A stretch of 64,000 nucleotides of DNA, from positions 372,001 to 436,000 of the forward strand of contig NZ_BMJC01000005.1 of assembly GCF_014642875.1 (NCBI RefSeq). Reading direction: 5' to 3'. This document shows, piece by piece, positions 10,870 to 20,358 of the stretch. Position numbers and translations under genes: made by a program. Each line of letters starts with the position of its first letter. Position 1 is the first letter of the stretch. This DNA comes from Puia dinghuensis (GTDB taxonomy: Bacteria; Bacteroidota; Bacteroidia; Chitinophagales; Chitinophagaceae). The notes beneath the pieces are model-generated. The model did not search any database, was not told where the DNA came from, and worked only from the letters and a program-made list of their open reading frames with translations.

Positions 10870-12456
10870 TTAGCTCCCAAAAACCGGATACGAAAATCGC
10901 TGCCCCGTCACCCGGCTATGCAGGGCCGCCACTACACTCCGCGCCGACTCCAAAGCCCCCGCCATCCACGCATTCAGATAGGTCATGTGCTCACCAGCGA
11001 AATACACCTGTTTGTCCGGTTGCAGCAACGCCTTGTACAACGTCTGACGCTCATCCGCCGAATACAGCGCCCATCCGCCCATATTGTATTTCGTCTTATG
11101 CCAGCTCACCGAAAAAGAACGCTCAAACTCCTGCCGGTACTGTGGATGGATCAGGCTGCCCTTCTCCAATGCCAATTGTTCGCGCTGTTCATAAGTCAAA
11201 TTACCCGTCGCTACTGCCTTCTCATTAAAGTTATAATATCCTATCAAGATTCCCTTACCGCCCAAATAATCGTAGGAGGGATAGAAAATTTGTGTCAACT
11301 GGTTGTTGGTATGAGTGATACCACCATAAATACCTTCATCTTCCTCCCAGAAACGGCGCTTAAACTGCAGTCCGATCTTCCCGGTGGACATATATACGAT
11401 AGAGTCGATGGCCCGGCTGGCGTCGGATGAAAAGTTATGGTCGATATTGCTCAGCACCGGCAGCGGAATCGTACAAATGCAAAGATCGGCCTGCATCGTC
11501 TTCTCCCCAGTCTTATCCTTATACCCTACCTGCACCCCCTTCTCCAGGTTACGAATGTGGCGCACCTCCGAGCCCATGCGGATCAGCCGGCCCACCTTCT
11601 GCTCGAATGCCGCCGCAATCCTGTCCATCCCACCTACAGCCTGGAAAAGGGTTCCCTGCAATTCATAGGTATATTCCGCCACATTATAAAAATCCGGGTC
11701 CAGCAAACCCGACTGCAACATCGCCAGTAACGTCATCGGCTCCCCGATCTTTCCTTCCCGGTCGCCCGGCCCCGGCGATTCGCTATATCCCCGGCGGGCA
11801 GACGCTTTATATAATTTGTCGATATCCAACCCGCCTTCCGCTCGCAGGTATTCTATCACCTTCAACGTATCCTCCTTGCTCATCTCTACATCTATCTTTC
11901 CGCCATCCATCGCCTTGGCAAGCAATTCCGCCATCCACCCACGCACATCACTATGCGCTTCCCTTACTCTCACCTTCTTATTAGACAAAGGCCCCTTGCC
12001 CTCACTGTAGTAATAGGTGTTCTCGTTGACATTATTATACACCTGAATGGGCACACTCAGTTCCTTACAGTAATGCAGCGTCAGCCCATGGTGATGAGGT
12101 ATCCGCGACGGACCGGCATTGAAATACTGCCCTGCATCGAACCCGGCTGTATGCAGTCCTCCCCCCGTTTCCTCATTCGTCGCTCCCTTGCGGACACTCC
12201 AGCAACGCCCGCCTGTCCTTTCCCGGGCCTCCAATATCGTACATCGATAACCCAGCTTATCCAACTCATAGGCTGCCGCCATTCCGGCCAGTCCCGCCCC
12301 CAGGATCACCACTTCCTTCCCATCACCACTCCCTTCCAGCCGGAAAGGATGCGCCGGTGCAGCCGGCACCAACCCCATCGCCATCATCGCCGGATAAGCC
12401 CCCCCGGCTAAAACTCTCGTTCGCCTGATAAATTCCCTGCGTGTTAAATTCGTCAA
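10870..12456 (-). CDS. Tat-exported flavin amine oxidase
   Basis: This FAD-dependent amine oxidase has VVILGAGLAGMAAAYELDKLG (dinucleotide-binding fold), the GGR motif of EARERTGGRCWS, and the C-terminal FAD motif VYFAGEHMTYLNAWMAGALESA. TRREFIRRT near the N-terminus followed by a hydrophobic AGGAYPAMMAMG stretch is a Tat signal. The longest frame begins at 12540, but that start falls past the terminator hairpin of the upstream susD. I prefer the TTG at 12454-12456, which places the twin arginines at residues 6-7 (528 residues in all). It probably oxidises an amine or L-amino acid outside the cytoplasm, giving ammonia, peroxide and an aldehyde or keto acid. The aminotransferase follows after 27 bases. 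Confidence 0.87.
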   Translation of the reverse strand: MTNLTRREFIRRTRVLAGGAYPAMMAMGLVPAAPAHPFRLEGSGDGKEVVILGAGLAGMAAAYELDKLGYRCTILEARERTGGRCWSVRKGATNEETGGGLHTAGFDAGQYFNAGPSRIPHHHGLTLHYCKELSVPIQVYNNVNENTYYYSEGKGPLSNKKVRVREAHSDVRGWMAELLAKAMDGGKIDVEMSKEDTLKVIEYLRAEGGLDIDKLYKASARRGYSESPGPGDREGKIGEPMTLLAMLQSGLLDPDFYNVAEYTYELQGTLFQAVGGMDRIAAAFEQKVGRLIRMGSEVRHIRNLEKGVQVGYKDKTGEKTMQADLCICTIPLPVLSNIDHNFSSDASRAIDSIVYMSTGKIGLQFKRRFWEEDEGIYGGITHTNNQLTQIFYPSYDYLGGKGILIGYYNFNEKAVATGNLTYEQREQLALEKGSLIHPQYRQEFERSFSVSWHKTKYNMGGWALYSADERQTLYKALLQPDKQVYFAGEHMTYLNAWMAGALESARSVVAALHSRVTGQRFSYPVFGS

Positions 12457-12490
12457 ATAATAAAATATTAAAATACTTATTTGAAGATAC

Positions 12491-12521
12491 AAAAAAAGCC
12501 GGATGCAAATGCATCCGGCTT
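12491..12521 (-). terminator. Intrinsic terminator of the susD gene
   Basis: A perfect 11-bp stem (AAGCCGGATGC / GCATCCGGCTT) closes a 4-base AAAT loop. On the minus strand it is followed by a run of seven T residues. It begins about 20 bases after the SusD stop codon and separates the sigma-FecR-SusC-SusD transcript from the amine oxidase gene. Read-through is still possible. Confidence 0.88.
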
Positions 12522-12541
12522 GCAAAAACCATTTTAGCATA

Positions 12542-14089
12542 TTAGTAACCGGGATTTTGATACATTTTTACCGGGTCAAGTATCGTCTCGTTATAGGGTA
12601 TTGGATAGTATTCATCCTTTGTACTGAAATTCGCAATCTGCGCCAGCCCCCAATCCGCCTGGTTCTTGGAATGGATATAGGTTACGAGGTCGTTGATGCT
12701 GAAGAATCGAAGCAGGTCGAACCATCGATGGTGCTCGAACGCCAGCTCACTCCGCCGCTCATGCAATATCGCCAGCTTCAGATTAGGAAATTTTTGCATA
12801 TAGTTGGGGTCCGTACTGCTGGAAACCTCATAGGTAGGCAGCCCCGCGCGAGTCCTCACAATATCGAGGTATTGAATGGCCTGCGCCGTTTTGCCATAAT
12901 ACATATTCACCTCCGCCAGCATCAGGATGACATCGGCATACCGCATCATCGGGAAGTCATTACCGCCATAACCATTCTGCCCGGCCGCCGCACTGGTATC
13001 CCGGAATTTGGAAACATACCAGTCCTTCACCGTGTGGAAGGTGTCATAGGTCATGTTCCAGGTAGCCCGCGGATCATTCGCCTCGTATTCCTTCACAAGG
13101 TCGTGAGTGACATTATACCCTACACCGCTGGACACCCTCTTGAAGTAGACGTTGACAACCTCTCCCTGTGCCTGCGCATCGGCAGCGATATGCGAGTAAT
13201 AGGTAGGATCACCCTGGATGAAGACGATCTGCCAGATCAGCTCGGGGCATGTCGCCTTCTTGGCTACATTGAAATTATCCGTATAAGGAATACCCGACAG
13301 ATTGGTAAAGGTCCGCTCATTATAGCAGGTGGTCAGGTAATAGTTGGCACTGTCAAGATCGCTGTTGGGCGCCGCTCCGCTATTGCCTCCATCCAGCGTA
13401 GCAAACTTCGTCAGATAAACCTGCCCCAGCAGGAAATTCACCGCCTGCAACGACGCATGCCCGCGGTTGGCCGAAGGCTGCACCACCGGCAGACCACTGT
13501 GAGCGGCAGCAGTGAGGTCGGCGATGATTTGATTATACACCAGTGGAGTCTTCACCCGGTAGGTGGAGTCGGTTATCTGGGCCGGCGTAGTCAGCGGAAC
13601 GGTAGTCATAGGAATATCCCCCCATTTCCTCACCAGATGGAACAGGATCAGCGCTCGCAGGAATTGAGCTTCCGCAGTATACTGCGGCCGGAGACTGTCG
13701 GTAAAAGTCACTTTGTTGATATTGGCCAGCACCTGGTTGCACTGGGCAATCACGGCAAACATGGCCTTCCAATGCCCATAGAGATAGGAATTCGTAGGCA
13801 ATAAAGAAAAATTATTGAACTGAAACGGCTCCCCCGCATTGGATTGGTTGTCGTTGGTGCCGGTGTCATCCGACCGCTGGTCAGTATAGAGATCGCTCTC
13901 TTCCCCAAGAGCACTATTACTCCGCATCAGGTTGTAACAGCCGTTGAGGGCTAACAGCACATCCGTCTCGGAAACAAAGTATTGAGATACGGTTATCGCA
14001 TCAGGGTTGGACTGCTCCAGGAAGCTCTTCTTGCAACTGCAGAAGAGGATGAGGAACATGGCTATCGCCTGGACAAATTTCTGTTTCAT
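12542..14089 (-). CDS. SusD/RagB-family substrate-binding lipoprotein
   Basis: This 515-residue outer-membrane surface lipoprotein has a signal peptide ending in FCSCKK, with Cys19 the likely lipidated residue. Downstream there are TPR-like helices typical of SusD (ALNGCYNLMRSNS near residue 53, LRALILFHLVRKWGDIPM, TRAGLPTYE, LAFEHHRWFDLLRF near 460). SusD proteins cap the SusC channel and capture the substrate. It lies 26 bases downstream of its SusC and ends at a strong terminator. No glycosidase is linked to this pair; the next genes are amine-metabolising, so the ligand may be nitrogenous (inference). Confidence 0.94.
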   Translation of the reverse strand: MKQKFVQAIAMFLILFCSCKKSFLEQSNPDAITVSQYFVSETDVLLALNGCYNLMRSNSALGEESDLYTDQRSDDTGTNDNQSNAGEPFQFNNFSLLPTNSYLYGHWKAMFAVIAQCNQVLANINKVTFTDSLRPQYTAEAQFLRALILFHLVRKWGDIPMTTVPLTTPAQITDSTYRVKTPLVYNQIIADLTAAAHSGLPVVQPSANRGHASLQAVNFLLGQVYLTKFATLDGGNSGAAPNSDLDSANYYLTTCYNERTFTNLSGIPYTDNFNVAKKATCPELIWQIVFIQGDPTYYSHIAADAQAQGEVVNVYFKRVSSGVGYNVTHDLVKEYEANDPRATWNMTYDTFHTVKDWYVSKFRDTSAAAGQNGYGGNDFPMMRYADVILMLAEVNMYYGKTAQAIQYLDIVRTRAGLPTYEVSSSTDPNYMQKFPNLKLAILHERRSELAFEHHRWFDLLRFFSINDLVTYIHSKNQADWGLAQIANFSTKDEYYPIPYNETILDPVKMYQNPGY

Positions 14090-14115
14090 CGTATAAGTTT
14101 TTTAATACTGGTTCA

Positions 14116-17100
14116 TCAGAATGTTACGTGTACACCCATGTTATAGCTCCTCACCAGGGGATAGATCCCGTAGTCGACACCGGGGGTCAGGTTGGCCGCG
14201 GCGTTGTTGATGCTATAGTTATAGTCGACTTCCGGATTATACCCCTTGTATTTGGTGATCGTAAACGCATTATTCACCGTCCAATAGACCCGGATCGCGC
14301 TGACGCCCGCCTTGTGTAATACCGTTATATCCGGCAGGTTGTATCCCAGCGCGATATTCGTACACCGAAAGAAGCTGCCATCCTGCAAATAGAAGGAGGA
14401 AAGCCGGGTGCTGTTGCTCTGTGTGCCTGCCCGCGACGCCCGATAGACATGGCCATCTCCGGGTTGCGATTCGCTCCGGTAGCGGTTGGCCACCTGTACA
14501 TACTGGTTGCCCGATCCCTCCATGTTGTAGAGATAATAGTCCTGTCCGTCCAAGACCTGGTTGCCATAAGAACCTGCAAAAGAAGCACTCAGATCGACGG
14601 CGCGATAGCTGGCCGACAGATTGAAGCCATACGTAAATTTCGGATAGGGTGTGCCGATAATACTGAGGTCTTTGCTGTTCACCACACCATCCCCGTTGAC
14701 ATCCTGGAAATACAGGTCGCCCGGACGCAGCGGGTTGGTCTGTGCGGTCGACCGGGGCGGGCCTTTCAGCACATACCCCTTGGGGAAGGACTGGGTTGCA
14801 GCGTTGTAGTATTGATTGTCGATATTGATATTGGCCGTATCCTTGGCCCGAACCATACCGGCCACCTTATAACCATAGAACATCCCGATGGGCTGCCCGG
14901 CTTCCGTGATATGCGTGATATACTGCCGCTCGGCCCCGTTACTGATAATCGTACTGGCCCCGCCCAGGTTGAGTACCTTGTTCCGGTTGATGCTGATATT
15001 CCCGCTCACATTGAAGTTGAATCCGCCGCGCTGAACCACCTTCGCGTCCACCTGGAAATCGAAACCCCGGTTCATGATCCGCGAATTCCGCAGATTGGTG
15101 AGGATGGTGGGATTACCCGAGACAGCAGAGATATTATTATTGATCAGCAGGTTGTAAGTACGGCTGTCATAGTAGTTGGCGATAAGGGAGATGCGGTCGT
15201 GGAAGAAGCCTACGTCGACACCCACATTGTACTGCGAGGTAGACTCCCATTCCAGGTTGGGGTCCACAACATTTCCTTCCTGGTAAGCCTGTGTCGTCCC
15301 ACCACCAAAAGTCGTAAGGACGGGGGAATTGAACGTTTGCACAGTATTATAGTTCCCGATATTGTTGTTGCCGCTCAACCCCCAGCTTGCCCGGAGACGC
15401 ATGGATGTATTATCCGCCAGCCACCCTTTGTAGAAGGACTCCTTGGAAATATTCCAGCCACCGCTCACGGAGGGATAAACAGCCCATTTGTTCTTCTCCC
15501 CAAACCGTGAAGAGCCATCTGTCCGTAGCGAACCGGCAAGATAATATTTGCCGCCATAGTTGTACTGGGCCCTGCCTAAATAAGAATTCAGCGTCCACGT
15601 GGCCGTCGAAGTGCCACCAAACGAAGCCAGCGTAGGGTTACCCGCTGTAATATTGGGGATCAGGTCGTTAGAGAACCCCTTTATGTTGACGGCAAATATA
15701 TCGTTGCTCGTCCACTGGGCCGTATATCCACCCAGGATATTGATGCTGTGTTCACCGAATTTCTTGTCATAGGTGAGCGTAAATTCTCCCAGCTCATCCT
15801 TGAAATTGGTCGTTTGCTCTGTGGCGTTGGCCGCCGCGATAGACTGAGCCGAAAAGGGCGGATTGGTCCCGTTGCTCAAAGAAGAAGGCAGGTAATAGTC
15901 ATACGTTTCCCCATAGGTCTGCAAACCCAGGTTGGCCTTGAAGACTAAATGGGGGATCAGCTCATAAGACGCAAAAGCATTGTAAGTAGCCCGGTTGCCT
16001 TGACGCTTTATCTGCGTAAACTCAGCCGTGGCGATAGGATTCTCGATGGACTGATACCCGTATTGGGCCGACTCGGCATCGGCAAGAAATTGCGCAATGG
16101 TGCCGTTCGGGTTATAGGCCGGGAACACGGGCATATAGATCAACGCTCCAAAAGCAGGGCTATGATCCCAACGGCCCTCCTGGGTCTCATGATTGGTGAT
16201 ACCCGTATAGGCGATGCTGGCGCCTACTTTCACCTTGTCGTTGACATCGCCATCGACATTGGCCCGGAAATTCACTCGCGTCTGACCGGTATTCAGCATG
16301 ATCCCATCCTGGCTTTGGTAGTCGCCGCTGATCATATAGCGCACGCTCTGGTTGCCGCCGGAGAAAGCAAGGTTATGCCGGAGAAAAGCAGCATTCCGGT
16401 ATAGCTCATTCTGCCAGTCAGTATTGTATTTCTGGGGTATCTCCTTACCGGTGGTAAAATCATACAGCTCTGTAGGAATGCTGATGCTCGAGCCGTTGCC
16501 GACCCTGCCCACCCGTGTAGCATTGTTATCGAGATACATATTGTCATTCCATATAAGCCCCTGGTTCTGTACCAGGTCTTTATAGCTATCATTGCGTCCG
16601 TCGATGACCAGTTGTGCAAATTGGTCGCCGTTGAGCAATTTCACCTTATGCGCCAACTGGTCGATACCATACTGGTAATCGTATTCCAGTTTGCTTTTGC
16701 CGGCTCGGCCACGCTTGGTGGTGATCATCACCACACCACCGGAAGCCCGGCTGCCATAGATGGCAGCGCTGGCTGCATCCTTAAGGATATCGATGGACTC
16801 GATATCATTGGGATTGATATAAAGGTCGTTGCCGGCGGGATATCCGTCGATGACATACAGCGGATCTGTGCTGGCATTCAGCGAGCCGACACCACGCACC
16901 CTTATCTTAGGACTGGCATAAGGCGACCCGTCCGTCTGCGAAACAACCACCCCCGCTACTTTGCCCACCAGCGACTGACCGACATTAGGCGCAGAGACAT
17001 TCAGCTCAGCTGCCTTTACGCTGGCGACAGCCCCGGTGAAATCACTCTTACGCATCTTTTGGTAACCGATGAAGACAACCTCGTTGAGGGCATCCGTACC

Positions 17101-17670
17101 CTGATGCAAGCGTACATCCAGGGGGCCGTTGCCTCTCACTGGCACATCCTGCCGGGCAAACCCTACGGAAGTTACCACCAGGTGCGCCCCCGGATTAGCC
17201 ATTATCATATAATGCCCCTCCTCGTTGGTAGCTGTTGCAGCCCCCGCTCCCCTCACCTGCACCGTGGCGCCCTTCACCGGTTGGCCATTTTCGTCAGCCA
17301 CCGTACCCTCGATCTTCCGGGCCTCAGTCATCGGCGCCTCCACCGGCGGAGCCAGGGGAACATATTTCAACGTCACCGTATTGCCATCCATCAGGTAATG
17401 CAGTCCATACTTCTTCTGCAGCACCTGCAATGCGTCCTCCAGCCGGCTGGCCTTGAACTGCACCCTGTCCAACTTCACCTTTTCCAACATTTCCTGACTG
17501 TAACTGAAATTCATCGAAGGCACCTGTTGTTGCAAGGCCGCCACCACCTTTGCCAGATCCGTTTGTCTAAGATCTAGCCGGATGTTTTGAGCTATTACCC
17601 TTTGCCCCATGCCGAGGAACAACAGTAAAAACCCACACACCATAAAGCCGTGTTGAAATTTTCTTATCAT
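14116..17670 (-). CDS. SusC/RagA-family TonB-dependent transporter with STN signalling domain
   Basis: This 1184-residue outer-membrane transporter starts with a signal peptide (about 1-28). An STN domain (about 30-105) is the part that contacts FecR-type anti-sigma factors. A carboxypeptidase-regulatory-like domain follows (about 120-190, starting KIEGTVADENGQPV). The plug has the SusC landmarks VRGVGSLNASTDPLYVIDGYP and SIDILKDAASAAIYGSRASGGVV. The C-terminus is the beta-barrel, ending in Phe. The STN domain together with the upstream ECF sigma and FecR genes indicates trans-envelope induction by the imported substrate. It is 28 bases after fecR and 26 bases before susD. Confidence 0.96.
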   Translation of the reverse strand: MIRKFQHGFMVCGFLLLFLGMGQRVIAQNIRLDLRQTDLAKVVAALQQQVPSMNFSYSQEMLEKVKLDRVQFKASRLEDALQVLQKKYGLHYLMDGNTVTLKYVPLAPPVEAPMTEARKIEGTVADENGQPVKGATVQVRGAGAATATNEEGHYMIMANPGAHLVVTSVGFARQDVPVRGNGPLDVRLHQGTDALNEVVFIGYQKMRKSDFTGAVASVKAAELNVSAPNVGQSLVGKVAGVVVSQTDGSPYASPKIRVRGVGSLNASTDPLYVIDGYPAGNDLYINPNDIESIDILKDAASAAIYGSRASGGVVMITTKRGRAGKSKLEYDYQYGIDQLAHKVKLLNGDQFAQLVIDGRNDSYKDLVQNQGLIWNDNMYLDNNATRVGRVGNGSSISIPTELYDFTTGKEIPQKYNTDWQNELYRNAAFLRHNLAFSGGNQSVRYMISGDYQSQDGIMLNTGQTRVNFRANVDGDVNDKVKVGASIAYTGITNHETQEGRWDHSPAFGALIYMPVFPAYNPNGTIAQFLADAESAQYGYQSIENPIATAEFTQIKRQGNRATYNAFASYELIPHLVFKANLGLQTYGETYDYYLPSSLSNGTNPPFSAQSIAAANATEQTTNFKDELGEFTLTYDKKFGEHSINILGGYTAQWTSNDIFAVNIKGFSNDLIPNITAGNPTLASFGGTSTATWTLNSYLGRAQYNYGGKYYLAGSLRTDGSSRFGEKNKWAVYPSVSGGWNISKESFYKGWLADNTSMRLRASWGLSGNNNIGNYNTVQTFNSPVLTTFGGGTTQAYQEGNVVDPNLEWESTSQYNVGVDVGFFHDRISLIANYYDSRTYNLLINNNISAVSGNPTILTNLRNSRIMNRGFDFQVDAKVVQRGGFNFNVSGNISINRNKVLNLGGASTIISNGAERQYITHITEAGQPIGMFYGYKVAGMVRAKDTANINIDNQYYNAATQSFPKGYVLKGPPRSTAQTNPLRPGDLYFQDVNGDGVVNSKDLSIIGTPYPKFTYGFNLSASYRAVDLSASFAGSYGNQVLDGQDYYLYNMEGSGNQYVQVANRYRSESQPGDGHVYRASRAGTQSNSTRLSSFYLQDGSFFRCTNIALGYNLPDITVLHKAGVSAIRVYWTVNNAFTITKYKGYNPEVDYNYSINNAAANLTPGVDYGIYPLVRSYNMGVHVTF

Positions 17671-17698
17671 ACCTTAAGAATTAATTGATTGTTTGGAA

Positions 17699-18685
17699 TT
17701 ATCTGACATGTATGGTATCGCTTGTCCGGGTGAAATGCATATCCCAACCAAAAGACAAGGACTGAAGCACTTTCTCCAGCGCAGTATTTTCGAACCTGGC
17801 CGTAATGGTCCGGTCCTTTATAGTCCGATCATATATGATATGCACCCCATACCGTGCTTCGATCTGAGCCAGCGCCTCCTTCATCGGCGTCTTATAGAAC
17901 AGCATCCGGCCCGCCGTCCACACATCCATCTCTCCCGGCGCCTGCTGCAACACTTCCCCATTTCTCGACTTCTTATCATAGATCATCAGTTGCCCCGGCA
18001 GCAGCGTTTTCTGCTCCGCAGCCCCATATGCGATCGCTATTTTTCCGCTCTTCAACGAAATGCGCAGCTCTCCGGCCTCGGGATAGGCAGATACATTAAA
18101 GGCAGTACCCAACACCCTTGTAGAAGAATTCCCTGCCAGCACAACGAAAGGGTGCTCCGCCTCGGACGCCACTTCGAAGAAAGCTTCTCCGCTCAGCCGC
18201 ACCTCCCGGTGCGTCAAAAAATCCGCCGGGAAAGATAGATGGGTAGCAGAGTTGAGCCATACGATCGAACTATCCGGCAGCAACACCTTGCGCACCTGCT
18301 GATAACCGGTAACGATCGTCGTATACTCCATCGCCTTTCGCGACGCCGGCCGATTCCCCCTCCTGTTCCATTGCATCCAGACACCACCGGTGACCATGAT
18401 CATCCCGGCCCAGACAGCTACAAACCGCAGCGCCCGCCGGCGACGAAGATGAAGAAGCCGGTTCTCCGGTCCCTGCCCGGCGCCTGGCTCCTCTTTCGAC
18501 CCGATACGCTCCCACAACTCCCGAACCAGCCGGTTTTCCTCGGCCTCCGGCAGCAACCGTGTCGTTCCTTTTTCCATGGCAATCCGGTCATACCATTTTT
18601 CCAGCAGGGCAGCCTCTTCATCCGTACACTCCCCTTTGATATACCGTTCCAGCAACTCCTTGATTTGATCTTGATGCATACGCAT
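17699..18685 (-). CDS. FecR-family anti-sigma factor
   Basis: This 328-residue inner-membrane regulator has a cytoplasmic N-terminal anti-sigma segment (about 1-85, rich in KEL/LEKWYDR helices). A single membrane helix follows at about 88-107. The periplasmic FecR domain contains LPDSSIVWLNSATHLSFP, GEAFFEV and VLGTAFNVSAY. The C-terminal STN-like DUF4974 domain (about 265-328) is typical of Bacteroidota. It should hold the ECF sigma factor encoded 62 bases upstream until the SusC STN domain signals substrate binding. Confidence 0.95.
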   Translation of the reverse strand: MRMHQDQIKELLERYIKGECTDEEAALLEKWYDRIAMEKGTTRLLPEAEENRLVRELWERIGSKEEPGAGQGPENRLLHLRRRRALRFVAVWAGMIMVTGGVWMQWNRRGNRPASRKAMEYTTIVTGYQQVRKVLLPDSSIVWLNSATHLSFPADFLTHREVRLSGEAFFEVASEAEHPFVVLAGNSSTRVLGTAFNVSAYPEAGELRISLKSGKIAIAYGAAEQKTLLPGQLMIYDKKSRNGEVLQQAPGEMDVWTAGRMLFYKTPMKEALAQIEARYGVHIIYDRTIKDRTITARFENTALEKVLQSLSFGWDMHFTRTSDTIHVR

Positions 18686-18747
18686 CTAAGTCTGAAGAAT
18701 AAAAAGAAAGGACTACTTGCGAAGAAGGAATTAATACTCGCGTAACA

Positions 18748-19320
18748 TTAGAGAAATAAAACCGACAACCGCACTGCGGCATTCCGAAGTCTCTTGCGTA
18801 TTTTTTGTAAATGATTCTTCACCGTATAGGGACTCACTAACAATTCTTCCGAGATCTCCCGGATACTCTTACCCTGCTCCGCGCTAAGTAAATAGACGCG
18901 CCTCATCTGCGCAGGCAACTGCTCCAGCTCGGAAGATACCAGCGCCTCCCGGTTCGCCAGTTCTTCCTCAACAAAAGCCGTCGTAGCCACGGCCTCTTCC
19001 TGCATCACCAGGGTCCATGCCCTCAGCTGCTTTTCCGTCAGCTGTTTTGCCCGCAGCCGGTCGAAGATCTTATAGCGGGCCATACTATATAGGTAGGAAA
19101 AAACTTCGTTCTTGATCTTGATCTTTGCCCGTTTCTCCCAGAGATCGAGAAAGACTTCCTGCAGGATGTCCTCCGCTTCCCCCGCATCATCCGTCCACTT
19201 ATAGATCGCTCCCAACAGAGCATGCAGGGTACGCCTGTACAATTGCTCAAATGCAGGTCGGTCGTCCTCCTGCGAAATAAGCCGCCAAAGGTCTTTATCA
19301 CTGCGCCGCTCGGATTGCAT
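18748..19320 (-). CDS. ECF RNA polymerase sigma-70 factor
   Basis: This 190-residue ECF sigma factor is of the Bacteroidota type that pairs with FecR and SusC. Region 2 spans about 22-90 (AEDILQEVFLDLWEKR, SYLYSMARYKIFDRLR). Region 4 spans about 125-180 with a helix-turn-helix (KSIREISEELLVSPYTVKNHLQKI). The long linker with an acidic EEAVATTAFVEEELA stretch is usual for this group. It starts 6 bases after the stop of the secreted unknown protein upstream, so both share a transcript and presumably autoregulation. Confidence 0.95.
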   Translation of the reverse strand: MQSERRSDKDLWRLISQEDDRPAFEQLYRRTLHALLGAIYKWTDDAGEAEDILQEVFLDLWEKRAKIKIKNEVFSYLYSMARYKIFDRLRAKQLTEKQLRAWTLVMQEEAVATTAFVEEELANREALVSSELEQLPAQMRRVYLLSAEQGKSIREISEELLVSPYTVKNHLQKIRKRLRNAAVRLSVLFL

Positions 19321-19326
19321 GTCGCC

Positions 19327-20208
19327 TTACCAGTTTATATCTATAAAATTGACATTCCCCTTCCGGGAAGATGTCACTGCTACTCCTTTTGAAAGGGTGG
19401 ATAGAAAGGAAAAACCTTCCAGCTCATCCGCCCGGTCGATATTGTCTGCCATCTTCACCACTTCCGCCTTGCCCGATTCCAGGGATTTGTCCAGGTCGAC
19501 ATACGTGAATCGCCACTTGCGCCCTTCCACCTGGTTCTGGATCAGCAACAACAGCCCTTTCTCCGCAATCCACTGCATGTTCTGCACCCAGGGGCCACAG
19601 GAGAACTTCTTATACAACACTCCCTTATCAGTGGTCTTTTTGGCATGCTGCAAAATGGCAGGATCATACAACCGCACTTCATTTGCCCGGTTGCCATAGT
19701 CCGCCGTAGCCACATACCATTTGTGATGGTATTCTACATATTCTGGCCGGGTGCCCTGGATACAGGCATCATCTTCTATCACATTCATCAGGTTACCGCC
19801 ATCCAGGGTCCTCGTCCGCTGCAACCCGGGCCAATCGATACAATAGATGATAGCCTTCCATTTGTTGGTTGCTCTGTCGAGCAGGACGCTGTTACCCATA
19901 AAGACCGGGTCCTTCCCATGGACGGCAAGCCCGGTGGGATGGTTGATGACATCGGTATCATGAAGAGTGAGTCGATACTCCTCACCAGTATAAAAAAGGG
20001 AATCGCCCTGTAATGTGAATTGGCGGATCATACCCACCTCCCTGTCCCCATATAAATAAGCCTTACCCTTCAGCCAGGAGATACCTTGACAGGAGCCCAG
20101 GGAATCGATCGTAAACGAATGGGATAATTGCATCTCCGGTCTGCCCGGGTCAAAAGCAACGGGCTCCATAAAAAGCCCGGAGAGCAGCAGAAGAAGTAAA
20201 GGTCTCAT
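19327..20208 (-). CDS. Secreted protein of unknown function, possible beta-propeller
   Basis: I do not recognise this 293-residue protein. It has a short signal peptide (about 1-18). The body is rich in beta-strand-like repeats with aromatic/Gly turns (GISWLKGKAYLYGD, HPTGLAVHGKDPVFMG, VEYHHKWYVATADYG, VQNMQWIAEKGLLLL), which suggests a beta-propeller of the strictosidine-synthase/SMP-30 kind. The clear SMP-30 metal residues are not obvious. It is the first gene of the sigma-FecR-SusC-SusD operon, ending only 6 bases before the sigma factor gene. That position implies co-regulation and a possible role in sensing or processing the imported substrate (inference). Confidence 0.72.
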   Translation of the reverse strand: MRPLLLLLLSGLFMEPVAFDPGRPEMQLSHSFTIDSLGSCQGISWLKGKAYLYGDREVGMIRQFTLQGDSLFYTGEEYRLTLHDTDVINHPTGLAVHGKDPVFMGNSVLLDRATNKWKAIIYCIDWPGLQRTRTLDGGNLMNVIEDDACIQGTRPEYVEYHHKWYVATADYGNRANEVRLYDPAILQHAKKTTDKGVLYKKFSCGPWVQNMQWIAEKGLLLLIQNQVEGRKWRFTYVDLDKSLESGKAEVVKMADNIDRADELEGFSFLSTLSKGVAVTSSRKGNVNFIDINW

Positions 20209-20358
20209 AAGTTTTGCAAAGATTGCCCATTTTCATTCGCCCCCTGGTTTTGAAGTATTATGATTGGATTAGGGAATGATAAAATAATTATTAATTCCTC
20301 CCATCCGGGTAGTTCTTTTTTCTCTTTCGCAGACTACTAAAAAAATCACTAAAAAATT

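Noticed and set aside
12457-12540. N-terminal extension of the amine oxidase to an ATG at 12540
   Set aside because: The segment includes the susD terminator hairpin and would put a membrane-like stretch before the Tat motif.
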